A DNA stretch of 64,000 bases from Actinomadura coerulea. Its GTDB lineage: Bacteria; Actinomycetota; Actinomycetes; Streptosporangiales; Streptosporangiaceae. The DNA lies in assembly GCF_014208105.1 (NCBI RefSeq), contig NZ_JACHMQ010000001.1, positions 7,068,001 to 7,132,000 on the forward strand, read 5' to 3'. Position numbers and translations under genes: made by a program. This document shows, in pieces, positions 25,949 through 33,800 of this stretch. The notes beneath the pieces were generated by a model. It ran no database searches. It was not told the origin of the DNA and saw only the letters and a program-made list of their open reading frames with translations. How positions within the stretch are numbered: the stretch's first letter is position 1; every line of letters begins with the position of its first letter.

Positions 25949-27724
25949 CTAACTCAAAGAGTCCGTCACAGATGCCGCAAATGTCTCATAGACGCCTACG
26001 GGCAAAGCCTGATGAGTCGCCTCGACCAATTGTTTGAAGCGCTCGATCGAAGATTCATTTTTTTCACTGTTCTTCAGGTAGCCCGTAAGTGCATCATCCA
26101 ATTGGTTGACGAATGACAGCATGGGGAGCAGTATCGGTCGCCACGCTGCAATAGCGTCACGAGGGCTCAGGTTCGACTCATACCGGAGTCGCCATATATC
26201 CTGAATCCGCCGTCCGAGGATAGATTCGAGGCAAGATGCTACCGCGGTGGTCATCAGGACTATCGACCCCCGCCTTTGGAAGAAGGCCAGCTGCTTCTTC
26301 TGGCTGTCCGTTCGCTGGGTAGCAGGTACGCTCATGAGCGTGAGCTTGGCTTCTTCTATAGCCTTCAAGAGCGAGTAGCAAAAAACGACGTGGCGAGCGG
26401 ATATGTATTCTGGAAATACTTGTGAATACACCTCGTCCGAAGACCAGATTCGTTTGGTCTCATTGTAGGCGATACTAGGCTTCCCGTGAAAGGCCGCGAT
26501 GGCTTGAGCGGCCGTTTGCGTGGCGATGAGATTGGGGCGGCGTTCTATGACGTCTTTCTCGCTGCCCCTTCGTGCCCCCTTGTACTCTGCCTCGGGGATG
26601 TCCTTGAACTGGCGCCTCAACTGATCCTGAGTCTTGTCATTGCTTCTGAAGTCAGCGGCCTCGATCTTATTCTGACTGTTGTTGAACTGAATGATCTCTT
26701 GGATTACTCGCTGATCGCTGCACTTCACGAAGCGAATCATCACTCGGGCCTTTGCGAGCGATACGGCAGTCGCCGAGCTACTGGCTAGCGCGCCTGTGGT
26801 CTGCGCGCCATTGACGATCGAGAGGCCACGGATGCCAAAGTCATCCGAAGGTGATTCTGGGTGGACGAACTCATTGACGAGCGCAGTTAGCCCATTATTG
26901 TATGCAAAGAAGCGATCCGGACTCGCTTCAGCCGTCGTTTTGATGTTGTTATTTATATTAACGTCGCGATTGATACTGCCGAGATAGTCCCGCACATTGG
27001 CGCTGAAGAGATCGGTGCCATGCTGTTTGAAGAGTTCAGTCAGCCATTCCGCAGCTACCGATGTGCAGTATGCTTCCCAGTTGTCGCCCTCCTCAAAGAA
27101 TCCTCCATGTGCCGGTACCGAGATTTCATCGGTAACGAGAATTGGTACTTGTGAGGTCCTGTACCACCTGTCTAGGGTGTTGCGGCCGATCTCGCGCGAA
27201 AAAACTTCTTCAACCGAGTTGCCCGGAAAAGCATCATCAAGGTGTGCGCGTGCCGTCCTTCTGGCGACCTCGAGTTCCTCCTTTACGTTCTTACTCTCGG
27301 GGAGATTGTGGACAAACCAGATCTCGACTCGGCGGATTTCCTCAGCACAAATGGCCTCATGAAGTTCGCTCTGCGCCGGCTTAAGCCTCTCGGGCACAAC
27401 TGTGGAATCAGTCCCCAGTAGCCAAGCGGCTGCCGTGTTTAGGTCACTTGCCTTGTTGGCTGGCGCTTCTGACCTTTCCTTGCGGGAATAATATCCCTGC
27501 GCGACAATGGCGCGGCCACTATCGCGGTCCACGTAAACGAGGTCACACTTTTTGTCGTCACTTCCATCGGTTAGTGAATTCGTTGCGATGCTGTCAATAT
27601 CTTCAACTTCCAGGCCAATTTGAAGCGCAAACAACAGCAATGCATTGTCGCCATACTTGGTCAAATCGGTGCGAGCGTTGAACGCGGCCAGGCCTGGAGA
27701 ATTGGCGGCAGAAGGCTGAATCAA
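25949..27724 (-). CDS. AIPR-family abortive phage infection protein
   Basis: About 591 residues. The AIPR domain is clear from the middle on: FFAYNNGLTAL, LSIVNGAQTTGAL and IQEIIQFNNSQNKIEAADFR. The N-terminal part (YGDNALLLFALQI, then CDLVYVDRDSGRAIVAQGYY) resembles the nuclease-like start of AIPR proteins, but a Gly stands where I would expect the Lys of a QxK motif. The start is uncertain: TTG 27724 has GAGGTGA at good spacing; GTG 27733 is an alternative. It is convergent with the NotI-like gene (16-nt gap), forming a defence pair. AT-rich. Confidence 0.82.
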   Translation of the reverse strand: MIQPSAANSPGLAAFNARTDLTKYGDNALLLFALQIGLEVEDIDSIATNSLTDGSDDKKCDLVYVDRDSGRAIVAQGYYSRKERSEAPANKASDLNTAAAWLLGTDSTVVPERLKPAQSELHEAICAEEIRRVEIWFVHNLPESKNVKEELEVARRTARAHLDDAFPGNSVEEVFSREIGRNTLDRWYRTSQVPILVTDEISVPAHGGFFEEGDNWEAYCTSVAAEWLTELFKQHGTDLFSANVRDYLGSINRDVNINNNIKTTAEASPDRFFAYNNGLTALVNEFVHPESPSDDFGIRGLSIVNGAQTTGALASSSATAVSLAKARVMIRFVKCSDQRVIQEIIQFNNSQNKIEAADFRSNDKTQDQLRRQFKDIPEAEYKGARRGSEKDVIERRPNLIATQTAAQAIAAFHGKPSIAYNETKRIWSSDEVYSQVFPEYISARHVVFCYSLLKAIEEAKLTLMSVPATQRTDSQKKQLAFFQRRGSIVLMTTAVASCLESILGRRIQDIWRLRYESNLSPRDAIAAWRPILLPMLSFVNQLDDALTGYLKNSEKNESSIERFKQLVEATHQALPVGVYETFAASVTDSLS

Positions 27725-27836
27725 GGATGTCACCTCGGTCAAAATGAGGCTGGCTGATGCTAGCCAGCAGGCTACACCCACCACTGCGCCGAATCATGCG
27801 CGAAGTGGTTGCCTTGATGCCGCCAAAGGCCGAGGA

Positions 27837-27958
27837 GAGGGCGGAGCGAGCGTGAAGCGGGGGCCTCGCGGCCCCCAGCCCCCCGCGGGCCGGAGGGCAC
27901 ACCCGCGCGAAACTGTCTGTCGCACCGTCTCGCCGTTCGCGCGGGCGCGCCCTCCGGA
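27837..27958. repeat. dispersed GC-rich repeat, copy A
   Basis: It begins with hairpin GGGGGCC-TCGC-GGCCCCC, then CAGCCCCCCGCGGGCCGGAG and, after a short gap, CTGTCGCACCGTCTCGCCGT plus TCGCGCG. Copies B (29.92-30.02 kb) and C (31.87-31.98 kb) share the order and the CTGTCGCACC..CTCGCCGTTCGCGCG core. No gene is supported in any copy. Confidence 0.7.
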
Positions 27959-27986
27959 ACGGTCGGCGCGAGCACTCGGGCGGCTG

Positions 27987-27992
27987 GATACT
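27987..27992 (+). promoter_or_regulatory. leaderless -10 element (GATACT)
   Basis: GATACT ends 6 nt before the ATG of the 91-residue gene, which has no ribosome site, as expected for a leaderless transcript. Confidence 0.4.
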
Positions 27993-27998
27993 GGCCTT

Positions 27999-28274
27999 AT
28001 GGCTGAGGTATCGGGCGAGGACATCGCCGAGTGCGCCGAGCGGATCAATGCTCTGTGGGGCATCAAGGTGAGCAGGAGCGGACATGAGCGTTCGGCCAGC
28101 GAGGCGGCTGCGAACCTCATGTCAGGCACTGGCCTTCTATATGAGTCACCTGAGCTGCTGGAGATGCTAGAGCGAGCGATCGAGGTCGGTTATGCGGCCG
28201 CGCTGAGCCATGTCGAGGATGGGCGCTATGACGACGACATCCGAGACAGCTGGCGGACGGAGCTTTTCGAGTAG
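27999..28274 (+). CDS. small acidic hypothetical protein (91 aa)
   Basis: The ATG lies right after a GATACT box. The all-helical acidic protein (GEDIAECAERINALWGIKVS, then ELLEMLERAIEVGYAAALSH) has no recognised domain. It lies in the right part of the element next to the AIPR gene, in a position typical for cargo. Function unknown. Confidence 0.55.
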   Translation: MAEVSGEDIAECAERINALWGIKVSRSGHERSASEAAANLMSGTGLLYESPELLEMLERAIEVGYAAALSHVEDGRYDDDIRDSWRTELFE

Positions 28275-28507
28275 TCCACGTGTCGCTCATCGGTCCACCC
28301 GGATCCGGTCGTGTGCCGAATGTGGGCCGAAGTTCGGCGGCTGGTCGGCGATGGCGCAGGTCAGGAGAGTTTGGCGGTGGGACTGTAAATCCGCTGCGGC
28401 CAGTGCATCGCCCCTCACCTTCCCTGGACTGGTGCAACTCCTGGCCCTGGGCCTAGCGTCTTGAGACGATCATCGAGCCAGGGACCGGGTGATGTGGAGG
28501 CAGTGAC

Positions 28508-28927
28508 ATGCGGGCACGACGCCCCTCGCCGGAGCAAGCTGTAGCACACTTGGTGTCCGTCGCCCTCATCCACATCCGGGCCACGGCGGGCCGGCGCAGG
28601 CCGCTAGGACAGCCTGCTCGGGACCAGGGCGAGGACTTCGTCTTGTGGATCCGCGAACTTGCCGACGCGTGTCTCAATCTCACGGGATCTCTGGGACACA
28701 AGCGGAGACGCGAACGACACCGGCGAGCTGTTGCACAACTTGAGTACCTGTGGAAGGTGGCTTCACCCAGGCAACTGGAGTGGGCCTGCGACCAGCTGGA
28801 CAAGATCGGGTATGACTACAGCGACTTGTGGCGGCTTCGCGACCAGGCACACGCCAAGCTCCGAGAGGACGGTCACCTTCCGAGCGATGAGCGTGCTAAC
28901 GGTGGTGCTAACAACGGGGTCGGATGA
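28508..28927 (+). CDS. hypothetical protein near the right element end (139 aa)
   Basis: The ATG has GGAGG at 8 nt. The Arg-rich helical protein (AVAHLVSVALIHIRATAGRR, then WIRELADACLNL and RQLEWACDQLDKIGYDYSDL) has no recognised domain. It ends 82 bp before the middle att copy, so it is the last gene of the intact element. The preceding 233 nt hold no gene. Confidence 0.55.
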   Translation: MRARRPSPEQAVAHLVSVALIHIRATAGRRRPLGQPARDQGEDFVLWIRELADACLNLTGSLGHKRRRERHRRAVAQLEYLWKVASPRQLEWACDQLDKIGYDYSDLWRLRDQAHAKLREDGHLPSDERANGGANNGVG

Positions 28928-29009
28928 TCTTGGATGGGTGTGGACGTCCGGGAGGTTGCGGCGCTGGTCAGCGGGCACGTGGGGACATGCCTGGACATCG
29001 CTGATCTTG

Positions 29010-29072
29010 CTTGTAAACAGAAGGTTAGGGGTTCAAGTCCCCTCGCCGGCTCCCAGCTCAAAGCCCCCTTCC
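29010..29072 (+). other. middle att copy (right end of the intact AICE)
   Basis: The 63 bp are identical to 13795-13857, starting exactly at the tRNA anticodon loop. Only the 3' half of the tRNA is present here, so it is not a functional tRNA. It also carries the terminator stem (29060-29072 with 29080-29092, loop different from attL). Confidence 0.92.
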
Positions 29073-29093
29073 CAGTGCTGGAAGGGGGCTTTT
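29060..29093 (+). terminator. duplicated terminator hairpin beside middle att
   Basis: AAAGCCCCCTTCC, a 7-nt loop and GGAAGGGGGCTTT followed by T. Same stem as the hairpin after tRNA-Thr. Confidence 0.75.
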
Positions 29094-29129
29094 GCAACAC
29101 CGCGGGAGCCACCGTGGGAGCCACGGGAT

Positions 29130-29638
29130 TCAGCCGCCGAACAGTGCGCCGCTCATGGCTTCGGCCGCCGCGCGCTTGTCGTCCACGATCAGGTGACCGT
29201 AGGTGTCCTTCGTGATGGCGATGCCCGCGTGCCCGAGGATCTCGGAGACCACATGCAGCGGCGTGCCTTGCGCGAGCATCAGGGAGGCCCCCGAGTGCCG
29301 CAGCTCATGCGGATGCCAGTGCCCGAGGCCCGCTCGCTGGGTCAGCTTGGAGAACGTGTGCGAGAAGTTGTCCGGGTCGGTAGGGGTGCCCACCTCGGAC
29401 GGGAAGATCAGCCCGTGATCTTGCCAGGCTTCACCGAGCGCGAGCCGTGCCTTCGCCTGGTCGGCGTGGAGTACGCGGAGCTTGCTCATGATCTCTGGGG
29501 TGAGCACGAGAGTCCGCCGTGACTTGGCCGTCTTCAACTCGCTGAGCACGATGCGCGTCTTGCGACCGCTGTTCTTGTCGCGATCCTTGATTCGCTTCAC
29601 CGCGTGCGTGAGCCGCAGCGTCCCGGCCTCCCAGTCAA
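29130..29638 (-). pseudogene. integrase remnant 1 (C-terminal part only)
   Basis: The reading frame from DWEAGTLRLTHAVKR to the C-terminus is intact and holds the catalytic end of a tyrosine recombinase: LKTAKSRRTLVL, HELRHSGAS (His-x-x-Arg), LGHAGIAI and the Tyr in DTYGH. Everything upstream, including the arm and core-binding domains and the first catalytic Arg, is missing. Homology stops abruptly at about 29638 against unrelated GC-rich DNA. It faces the middle att exactly as the intact int faces attL, so it marks an older element. Confidence 0.88.
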
Positions 29639-30159
29639 GGGGCGGCGGCGCTCAGGCCGCTGCGCGGCCCCGCGCCAGGCCGCCCGGAGCGTGCGGCGTG
29701 GGCGCCGGTCACCGGACGACCGCGCCGGGCCGCACGCCGTGCCACGCCCGCCGGCCCCGCCCCGACCGCTCACTGCGGGGGCGCGCCGCCGCAGTGACGA
29801 ATCGACGCCGGACCCTCTAACCCCGTTCAGCGACGAGGGCCAGGGCGTGACCGTGGTCGAGCGCCGTTGGAGTCGTCAGGGGAGTTGCCGGAAGATCGGT
29901 TGAGCGTGCGCTACTGGGGAACCCCGTGGTTCCCCAGACCCCTCCTGGAGCCGAGGCGCCCATTCGCGCGCCAAGGTCTGTCGCACCACCTCGCCGTTCG
30001 CGCGAATGAACACCTCGGACCGGTGTGGCGCGATCCTCGATGACGGGCAAGAAGCAGACCGCCCTCCGATGTGATCGAGCCGCGGACGGAAGCGTGTTGC
30101 CGAGAGCGTGAGCGTTCTCTCGTTGGAGTGCTGCGCCGGAATCCATCAGGATGGCGACC
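29639..30159. other. gene-poor scar segment of the second element
   Basis: About 520 nt without a supportable gene. The first 200 nt are extremely GC-rich; the rest includes dispersed repeat copy B. It looks like what remains after deletion of most of an element. Confidence 0.5.
29917..30022. repeat. dispersed GC-rich repeat, copy B
   Basis: It begins with hairpin GGGGAACC-CCGT-GGTTCCCC, then CAGACCCCTCCTGG, and the shared core CTGTCGCACCACCTCGCCGT plus TCGCGCG. It is more diverged from copies A and C than they are from each other. Confidence 0.65.
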
Positions 30160-30531
30160 ATGGATTTGAGGTACCCGTGCGTGTGCTGCGGCCACCTGAC
30201 GATGGAGGCATTGCCGGGTTCTCATCAGATCTGCCCGGTGTGCTTCTGGGAGGACGACGTGACCCAGCTTCGGTGGCCCGACCAGACGATGGGCGCCAAC
30301 CGGGTCTCATTGATCCAGGCACAGCAGAACTTCAAGATTCTCGGCGCCTGCGAGGAGCAGATGGTGAGGCACGTCCGGCTGGCCCGAGACGACGAACCGA
30401 CAGACCTGAGCTGGCGTGCCATCGACCCTCAACGGGACCGCTTCGAACCTCGCCTTGTCTCTCTGGCTCCCTGGCCGGACGACTACACCGCCTTCTATTG
30501 GTGGCGTCGCCGGAGCACACACGCCCGGTGA
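30160..30531 (+). CDS. CPCC-type cysteine-rich protein
   Basis: The 123-residue protein has the CPCC-family layout: YPCVCCGHLTM, then HQICPVCFWEDD, and GANRVSLIQAQQNFKILGAC. The four N-terminal cysteines should bind zinc. Such proteins occur near polymorphic toxin and immunity genes, but a function is not established. The ATG at 30160 has AGGA 8 nt before it; the ATG three codons earlier lacks spacing. It sits inside the second element scar and may be surviving cargo. Confidence 0.75.
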   Translation: MDLRYPCVCCGHLTMEALPGSHQICPVCFWEDDVTQLRWPDQTMGANRVSLIQAQQNFKILGACEEQMVRHVRLARDDEPTDLSWRAIDPQRDRFEPRLVSLAPWPDDYTAFYWWRRRSTHAR

Positions 30532-30702
30532 CCAGGGCCCAACGAGCTTCTGGAAGGTTGCTGGTGCGTGGCTCCCTGGGAGCCACAGTGGGAGCCACAC
30601 GGACAGATGATCTTGGATCATGGCGAACGGATCCGGACGAGCCGCAAGTCATCAGCCGAGCGTGCGGACTGATGCGGACGGGACCCGTGATCGTTTGGGG
30701 AC

Positions 30703-30753
30703 CTTGTAAACAGAAGGTTAGGGGTTCAAGTCCCCTCGCCGGCTCCCAGCTCA
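30703..30753 (+). other. outer att copy (51-bp identity with tRNA-Thr 3' half)
   Basis: It starts at the same base of the anticodon loop as the other two copies and matches for 51 bp, then diverges. The terminator stem is not preserved. It defines the right end of the second element scar. Confidence 0.9.
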
Positions 30754-31140
30754 GAAGTCCCATGCGACCCCCGCAAGGGCCTCTCGCATAGCGGGGGGAG
30801 CCGCGGCATCCAGCTTCTCGGCGGCAGCGCGCTTGTCGTCCACGAGCAGTGCCCGTGGTGTCCTTGCTGATGGCGATGCCCACGTGCTCAACGGTTTCCC
30901 GAGACCACATGCAGTGGCGTCGCAGCTCATGAGTAGCCCGTGACCCAGTCAGGATTCACTGAGCGTGAGCCGCGAGGTCGCTTGGTCGGCGTGCAGCTTG
31001 ATCATGGTCCCCCGTGTGAGCGCGCGAGTCCGCCGTGAGGTGGTCGGCTTCGGTCTGCTTCACCGCGTGCATGAGCCGCAGCGTCGCAGCCTCACAGTCG
31101 AGAACCAGCAATGAAGCCCGGAGCACCTCGCCCAGGGAAG
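30751..31140 (-). pseudogene. integrase remnant 2 (frameshifted, internally deleted)
   Basis: Scattered integrase pieces remain in order on the minus strand: GEVLRASLLVLDCEAATLRL, MHAVK, a degenerate LTADSRAHT (compare KSRRTLVLT), GIAISKDT, and DDKRAAAEKLDAAAP at the end. Frames change between pieces and the catalytic Arg/His motifs are gone. It is related to remnant 1 by DNA similarity and lies against the outer att in the same orientation, pointing to a third, even older element whose far end is lost. Confidence 0.8.
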
Positions 31141-31490
31141 GCAGTACAGCTGCGGGTCCTGCCACCGCCGACCACCGGAGATCAGGGGCGCGCTTCCGCC
31201 CAAGGCTCAGGTCAGCACGTGCCCGAGGTCTTTTCTGGCCTCTATGGGGGGACGCTCAGGCTCCAGAGAGCATGGGCTGCGCCCATGACGGGTCACCGAG
31301 GCAGCGTCCGAAAGGTGTGTCGGGCATGCGGCCTGTCCCGTCCGGTTCTGCCCCGCCGGGGCAGGTGGCGGTCTGAACCACGTCGTGGGCGGTCTTCCGT
31401 ACAAGGGCGAGGGATTCCGGCGGATAAGAAGTCGACCCCCGGCTGGTGCCGGGGGTCGAGGGAGAATCCTTGGGTTCGGAGACCCTTGGA
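31141..31490. other. intergenic stretch, no gene supported
   Basis: About 350 nt. Apart from the terminator at 31432-31459 I see no gene, RNA or repeat; the open frames here lack ribosome sites and family features. Confidence 0.4.
31432..31459 (-). terminator. terminator of the small lipoprotein gene
   Basis: A perfect 12-bp stem (TCGACCCCCGGC / GCCGGGGGTCGA) with 4-nt loop TGGT, 31 nt past the stop of the minus-strand gene. No long U-run follows. Confidence 0.7.
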
Positions 31491-31766
31491 TCAGTGGTTG
31501 CAGGTGGGGTCCTGCGACACGACGGCGAGCGCGGCCCGGTTGTCGTCGCCCTTGTAGACGACGTAGACCCGGTTGCCGTGGTCGCACTTCGTGCTGAGGT
31601 TCGAGAAGCCGTCCGGCATCTCGATGATGTCCGCCGCCTCGCGGTTCGTGGTCGAGCTGCGCGGCGCGTCCTTGAAGGGCTCCGTCACCTTGTCACCGCA
31701 GGCGGTGAGCGAGGCGAGCAGGGCCACGACGGCCGCGACTCCGATGGCGATCCGACGACGCTTCAT
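31491..31766 (-). CDS. small lipoprotein, unknown function (91 aa)
   Basis: The signal peptide MKRRRIAIGVAAVVALLASL is followed by lipobox LTAC. The mature part (about 66 residues) has two further cysteines (KCDHG and PTCNH) that may form a disulfide, and a short beta-rich sequence (RVYVVYKGDDNRAALAVV). AAGGGGG lies 8 nt before the ATG. Similar small lipoproteins occur in actinobacterial phages and elements, so it could be superinfection-related; that is speculation. Confidence 0.75.
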   Translation of the reverse strand: MKRRRIAIGVAAVVALLASLTACGDKVTEPFKDAPRSSTTNREAADIIEMPDGFSNLSTKCDHGNRVYVVYKGDDNRAALAVVSQDPTCNH

Positions 31767-31867
31767 GGAAAAGCCCCCTTTGGGGAAAACGACACCCGAC
31801 TATCGGGCATCGCTCGTAACCGTCCTGCGGCTTCGACGATCCGCAACTCCCGTTGAGAGTCGACGCA

Positions 31868-31982
31868 GCAACCAGCGGGCGATGGCCCCCAGCCCCTGCG
31901 GGCCGGACGGCATCTTCACGTGAATCCGTCTGTCGCACCGTCTCGCCGTTCGCGCGAACGAGCACTCCGGACCGTGGAGGTG
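31868..31982. repeat. dispersed GC-rich repeat, copy C
   Basis: It contains GGCCCCCAGCCCCTGCGGGC and CTGTCGCACCGTCTCGCCGT plus TCGCGCGAACGAGCACTCCG. It is closest to copy A. It lies outside the outermost recognised att, which suggests element-derived DNA extends at least to here. Confidence 0.65.
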
Positions 31983-32046
31983 GTGAGAGGATTCGAGGGG
32001 CCTGGTAGACATTGGCTTGCATCGCGGCAACGACAACCGGAGCCTG

Positions 32047-32499
32047 ATGGTGGACGCAAAAGCCCGAGTGCAGACCAGCTTTAGAGAGATGCTGAAGGAC
32101 CAGATTGCTCCGGCCCTCCGCGAGATGGGGTTCAGGGGTTCCGGCCAGACCTACAGCTTGGACGTTCCCGACCACTGGGCAATGATCGGGTTTCAGCGCT
32201 CCTATTGGGCGGCTCCTGACGTGATCTCGTTCACGATCAACGTGCTCGCGTTCTCGAAGGCCGACTGGGATCAGCGGCGTGAGCAGAGGTCGCACCTTCC
32301 CGAACAGCCGAACCCCAATCGCTATTACGCGCCCAACGTGCTGTGGCAGCACCGGATCGGCCATTTGCTGCCACCGAAACCACGAGACGTCTGGTGGCAA
32401 CTCAAGGACGGGGAACCAACAGAGGTCGTTGCTCGCGAGGTGATCGCAGGAGTTCGGGATCACGTGCTGCCGGCGATTCGCCAGCAAACCACACCCTGA
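32047..32499 (+). CDS. DUF4304 domain protein
   Basis: The 150-residue protein opens with VQTSFREMLKDQIAPALREM and GFRGSGQTYSL, then IGFQRS, ISFTINVLAF and the C-terminal VVAREVIAGVRDHVLPAI, the DUF4304 pattern. Role unknown. The ATG at 32047 has CCGGAG 5 nt before; upstream in-frame starts lack a site. The location just outside the att array leaves open whether it is element cargo. Confidence 0.72.
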   Translation: MVDAKARVQTSFREMLKDQIAPALREMGFRGSGQTYSLDVPDHWAMIGFQRSYWAAPDVISFTINVLAFSKADWDQRREQRSHLPEQPNPNRYYAPNVLWQHRIGHLLPPKPRDVWWQLKDGEPTEVVAREVIAGVRDHVLPAIRQQTTP

Positions 32500-32676
32500 G
32501 ACTGCTCGCCCGCCAACGTTTCGCGCCGGGAGTCTGTCACGGTGTTTCGGGCATTCGCGCGGATGGACTTCGGACTCGCGGTGCGTCTCAGGTCGCGTGC
32601 TGTAGGGGGCTCGTGATCAAGAGGGCTTAGGATCTGCCTGCTCGTGTTAGATCCGCCGTTTGAGATGGGTTCCCAC

Positions 32677-33360
32677 ATGCTCAAGAGAGCCTGCCTTTCG
32701 ATCGTTGTTGTCGCGCTGGGCGTTGGCGGTTGCACGGGGAAGGAGCAACGGAGGACGGCGGTTGCAACGGCGCCTGTGGTGCCTTCTACCGGTTCAGCGG
32801 GGGCGAGCGCGTGTACCCGCGATGACAGTGACCAGGGCATTCCCAGGACCGCGCCCAGGCAGGTCTTCTGGAAGCGTTTCGAGGGCGTTGCGGTGCCGTT
32901 CTCGTCGTCGGTCGGACCACTGGATGTCCGAGGCGACATCGCGCGCTGCTACGCGCACACGGCGCGCGGAGCCCTGTTCGCCGCAGTGCAGATCAGCGTG
33001 CGGCTGGACCGGTCGACACGATGGCGGAAGATCATGGAGAAGCAGGTCGTGCAGGGAGTGGGCAAGCAGGCTTTCGCTCGGGTACGTGCTGCCGGTCAAC
33101 GCGTACCGGCTGGGAGAGCGAGCCAGATCATGGGCTTTCGAGTTGTCTCCTACACGCCTGAGACCGCCGTGGTTGGAACGGTGTCGCGGGACCCGGTGCG
33201 TGGTGGCTACACGGCCAGGACCACGACGGTGAAGTGGGAAAGCGACTGGAAGCTCGCGCCGACCTCAGCGGGATCCACGGGCTCGGTGCCCCAGGACGTC
33301 GACTCGCTCTCCGGGTATGTCTTCTGGGGTGGCTTCGGACCGCCCCGGGAGCGTTCGTAG
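32677..33360 (+). CDS. lipoprotein resembling DUF8175 conjugation-associated proteins
   Basis: The 227-residue protein has signal MLKRACLSIVVVALGVGGC with lipobox VGGC, a low-complexity linker, and a domain with FEGVAVPFSSSVGPLDVRGD, ARCYAHTARGALFAAVQISV and later MGFRVVSYTPETAVV. That pattern is known to me from cell-surface proteins of actinobacterial conjugative elements with type IV-like machinery. No other such gene is nearby. The ATG at 32677 is chosen because it starts the signal peptide. Confidence 0.55.
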   Translation: MLKRACLSIVVVALGVGGCTGKEQRRTAVATAPVVPSTGSAGASACTRDDSDQGIPRTAPRQVFWKRFEGVAVPFSSSVGPLDVRGDIARCYAHTARGALFAAVQISVRLDRSTRWRKIMEKQVVQGVGKQAFARVRAAGQRVPAGRASQIMGFRVVSYTPETAVVGTVSRDPVRGGYTARTTTVKWESDWKLAPTSAGSTGSVPQDVDSLSGYVFWGGFGPPRERS

Positions 33361-33800
33361 CTCCGGTGGAAGCCGGGATGAGGATGATCTCGGGGTCGGT
33401 CGAGGGTGCGGGCTGATCCGGACTGGCCGGCTGTTTGCCGACCGGGGGGCTACGCCGCACTTGCAGTTGTATGCGGCCGAGATTTGGACCGTCCGGTGTT
33501 GTCCGAAGTCGCCGTGCTGCTCCGACCTGTTGGAGTTGTTCAGCGGTCATCCGGAGGCCGCTCACTCTCCAGCCTGGCGGATACGTCTTCCCGGTCGTCC
33601 TGGCTGCGGTGGACGGAGCCCCTGAGCAGGGTGGGCGAGCCAAAGTTCGCCGTCTTGTCCATCGAGCCATCCTGGTGCGCGGCCGTTTCGCACGGTGATA
33701 GCGGCGGCTGGCGGTCGAGGTCGTTTGCGGGACGGTTGTGGTTAGCGCTCGTACATCGTCGCGTGAAACAACCCAAACACCTCACCTAGGGAGATTCGAC
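33361..33800. other. intergenic stretch, no gene supported
   Basis: The 440 nt show no convincing gene on either strand. The last 20 nt hold the ribosome site (AGGGAGA) of the next gene. Confidence 0.4.

Noticed and set aside
28379..28394. Sequence GGGACTGTAAATCC resembling the anticodon arm of tRNA-Tyr
   Set aside because: No acceptor, D or T arms can be folded around it; a chance match or a very short fragment.
28934..29215. Open frame running across the middle att copy
   Set aside because: No ribosome site, crosses the recombination site and terminator hairpin, and reads tRNA sequence as protein.
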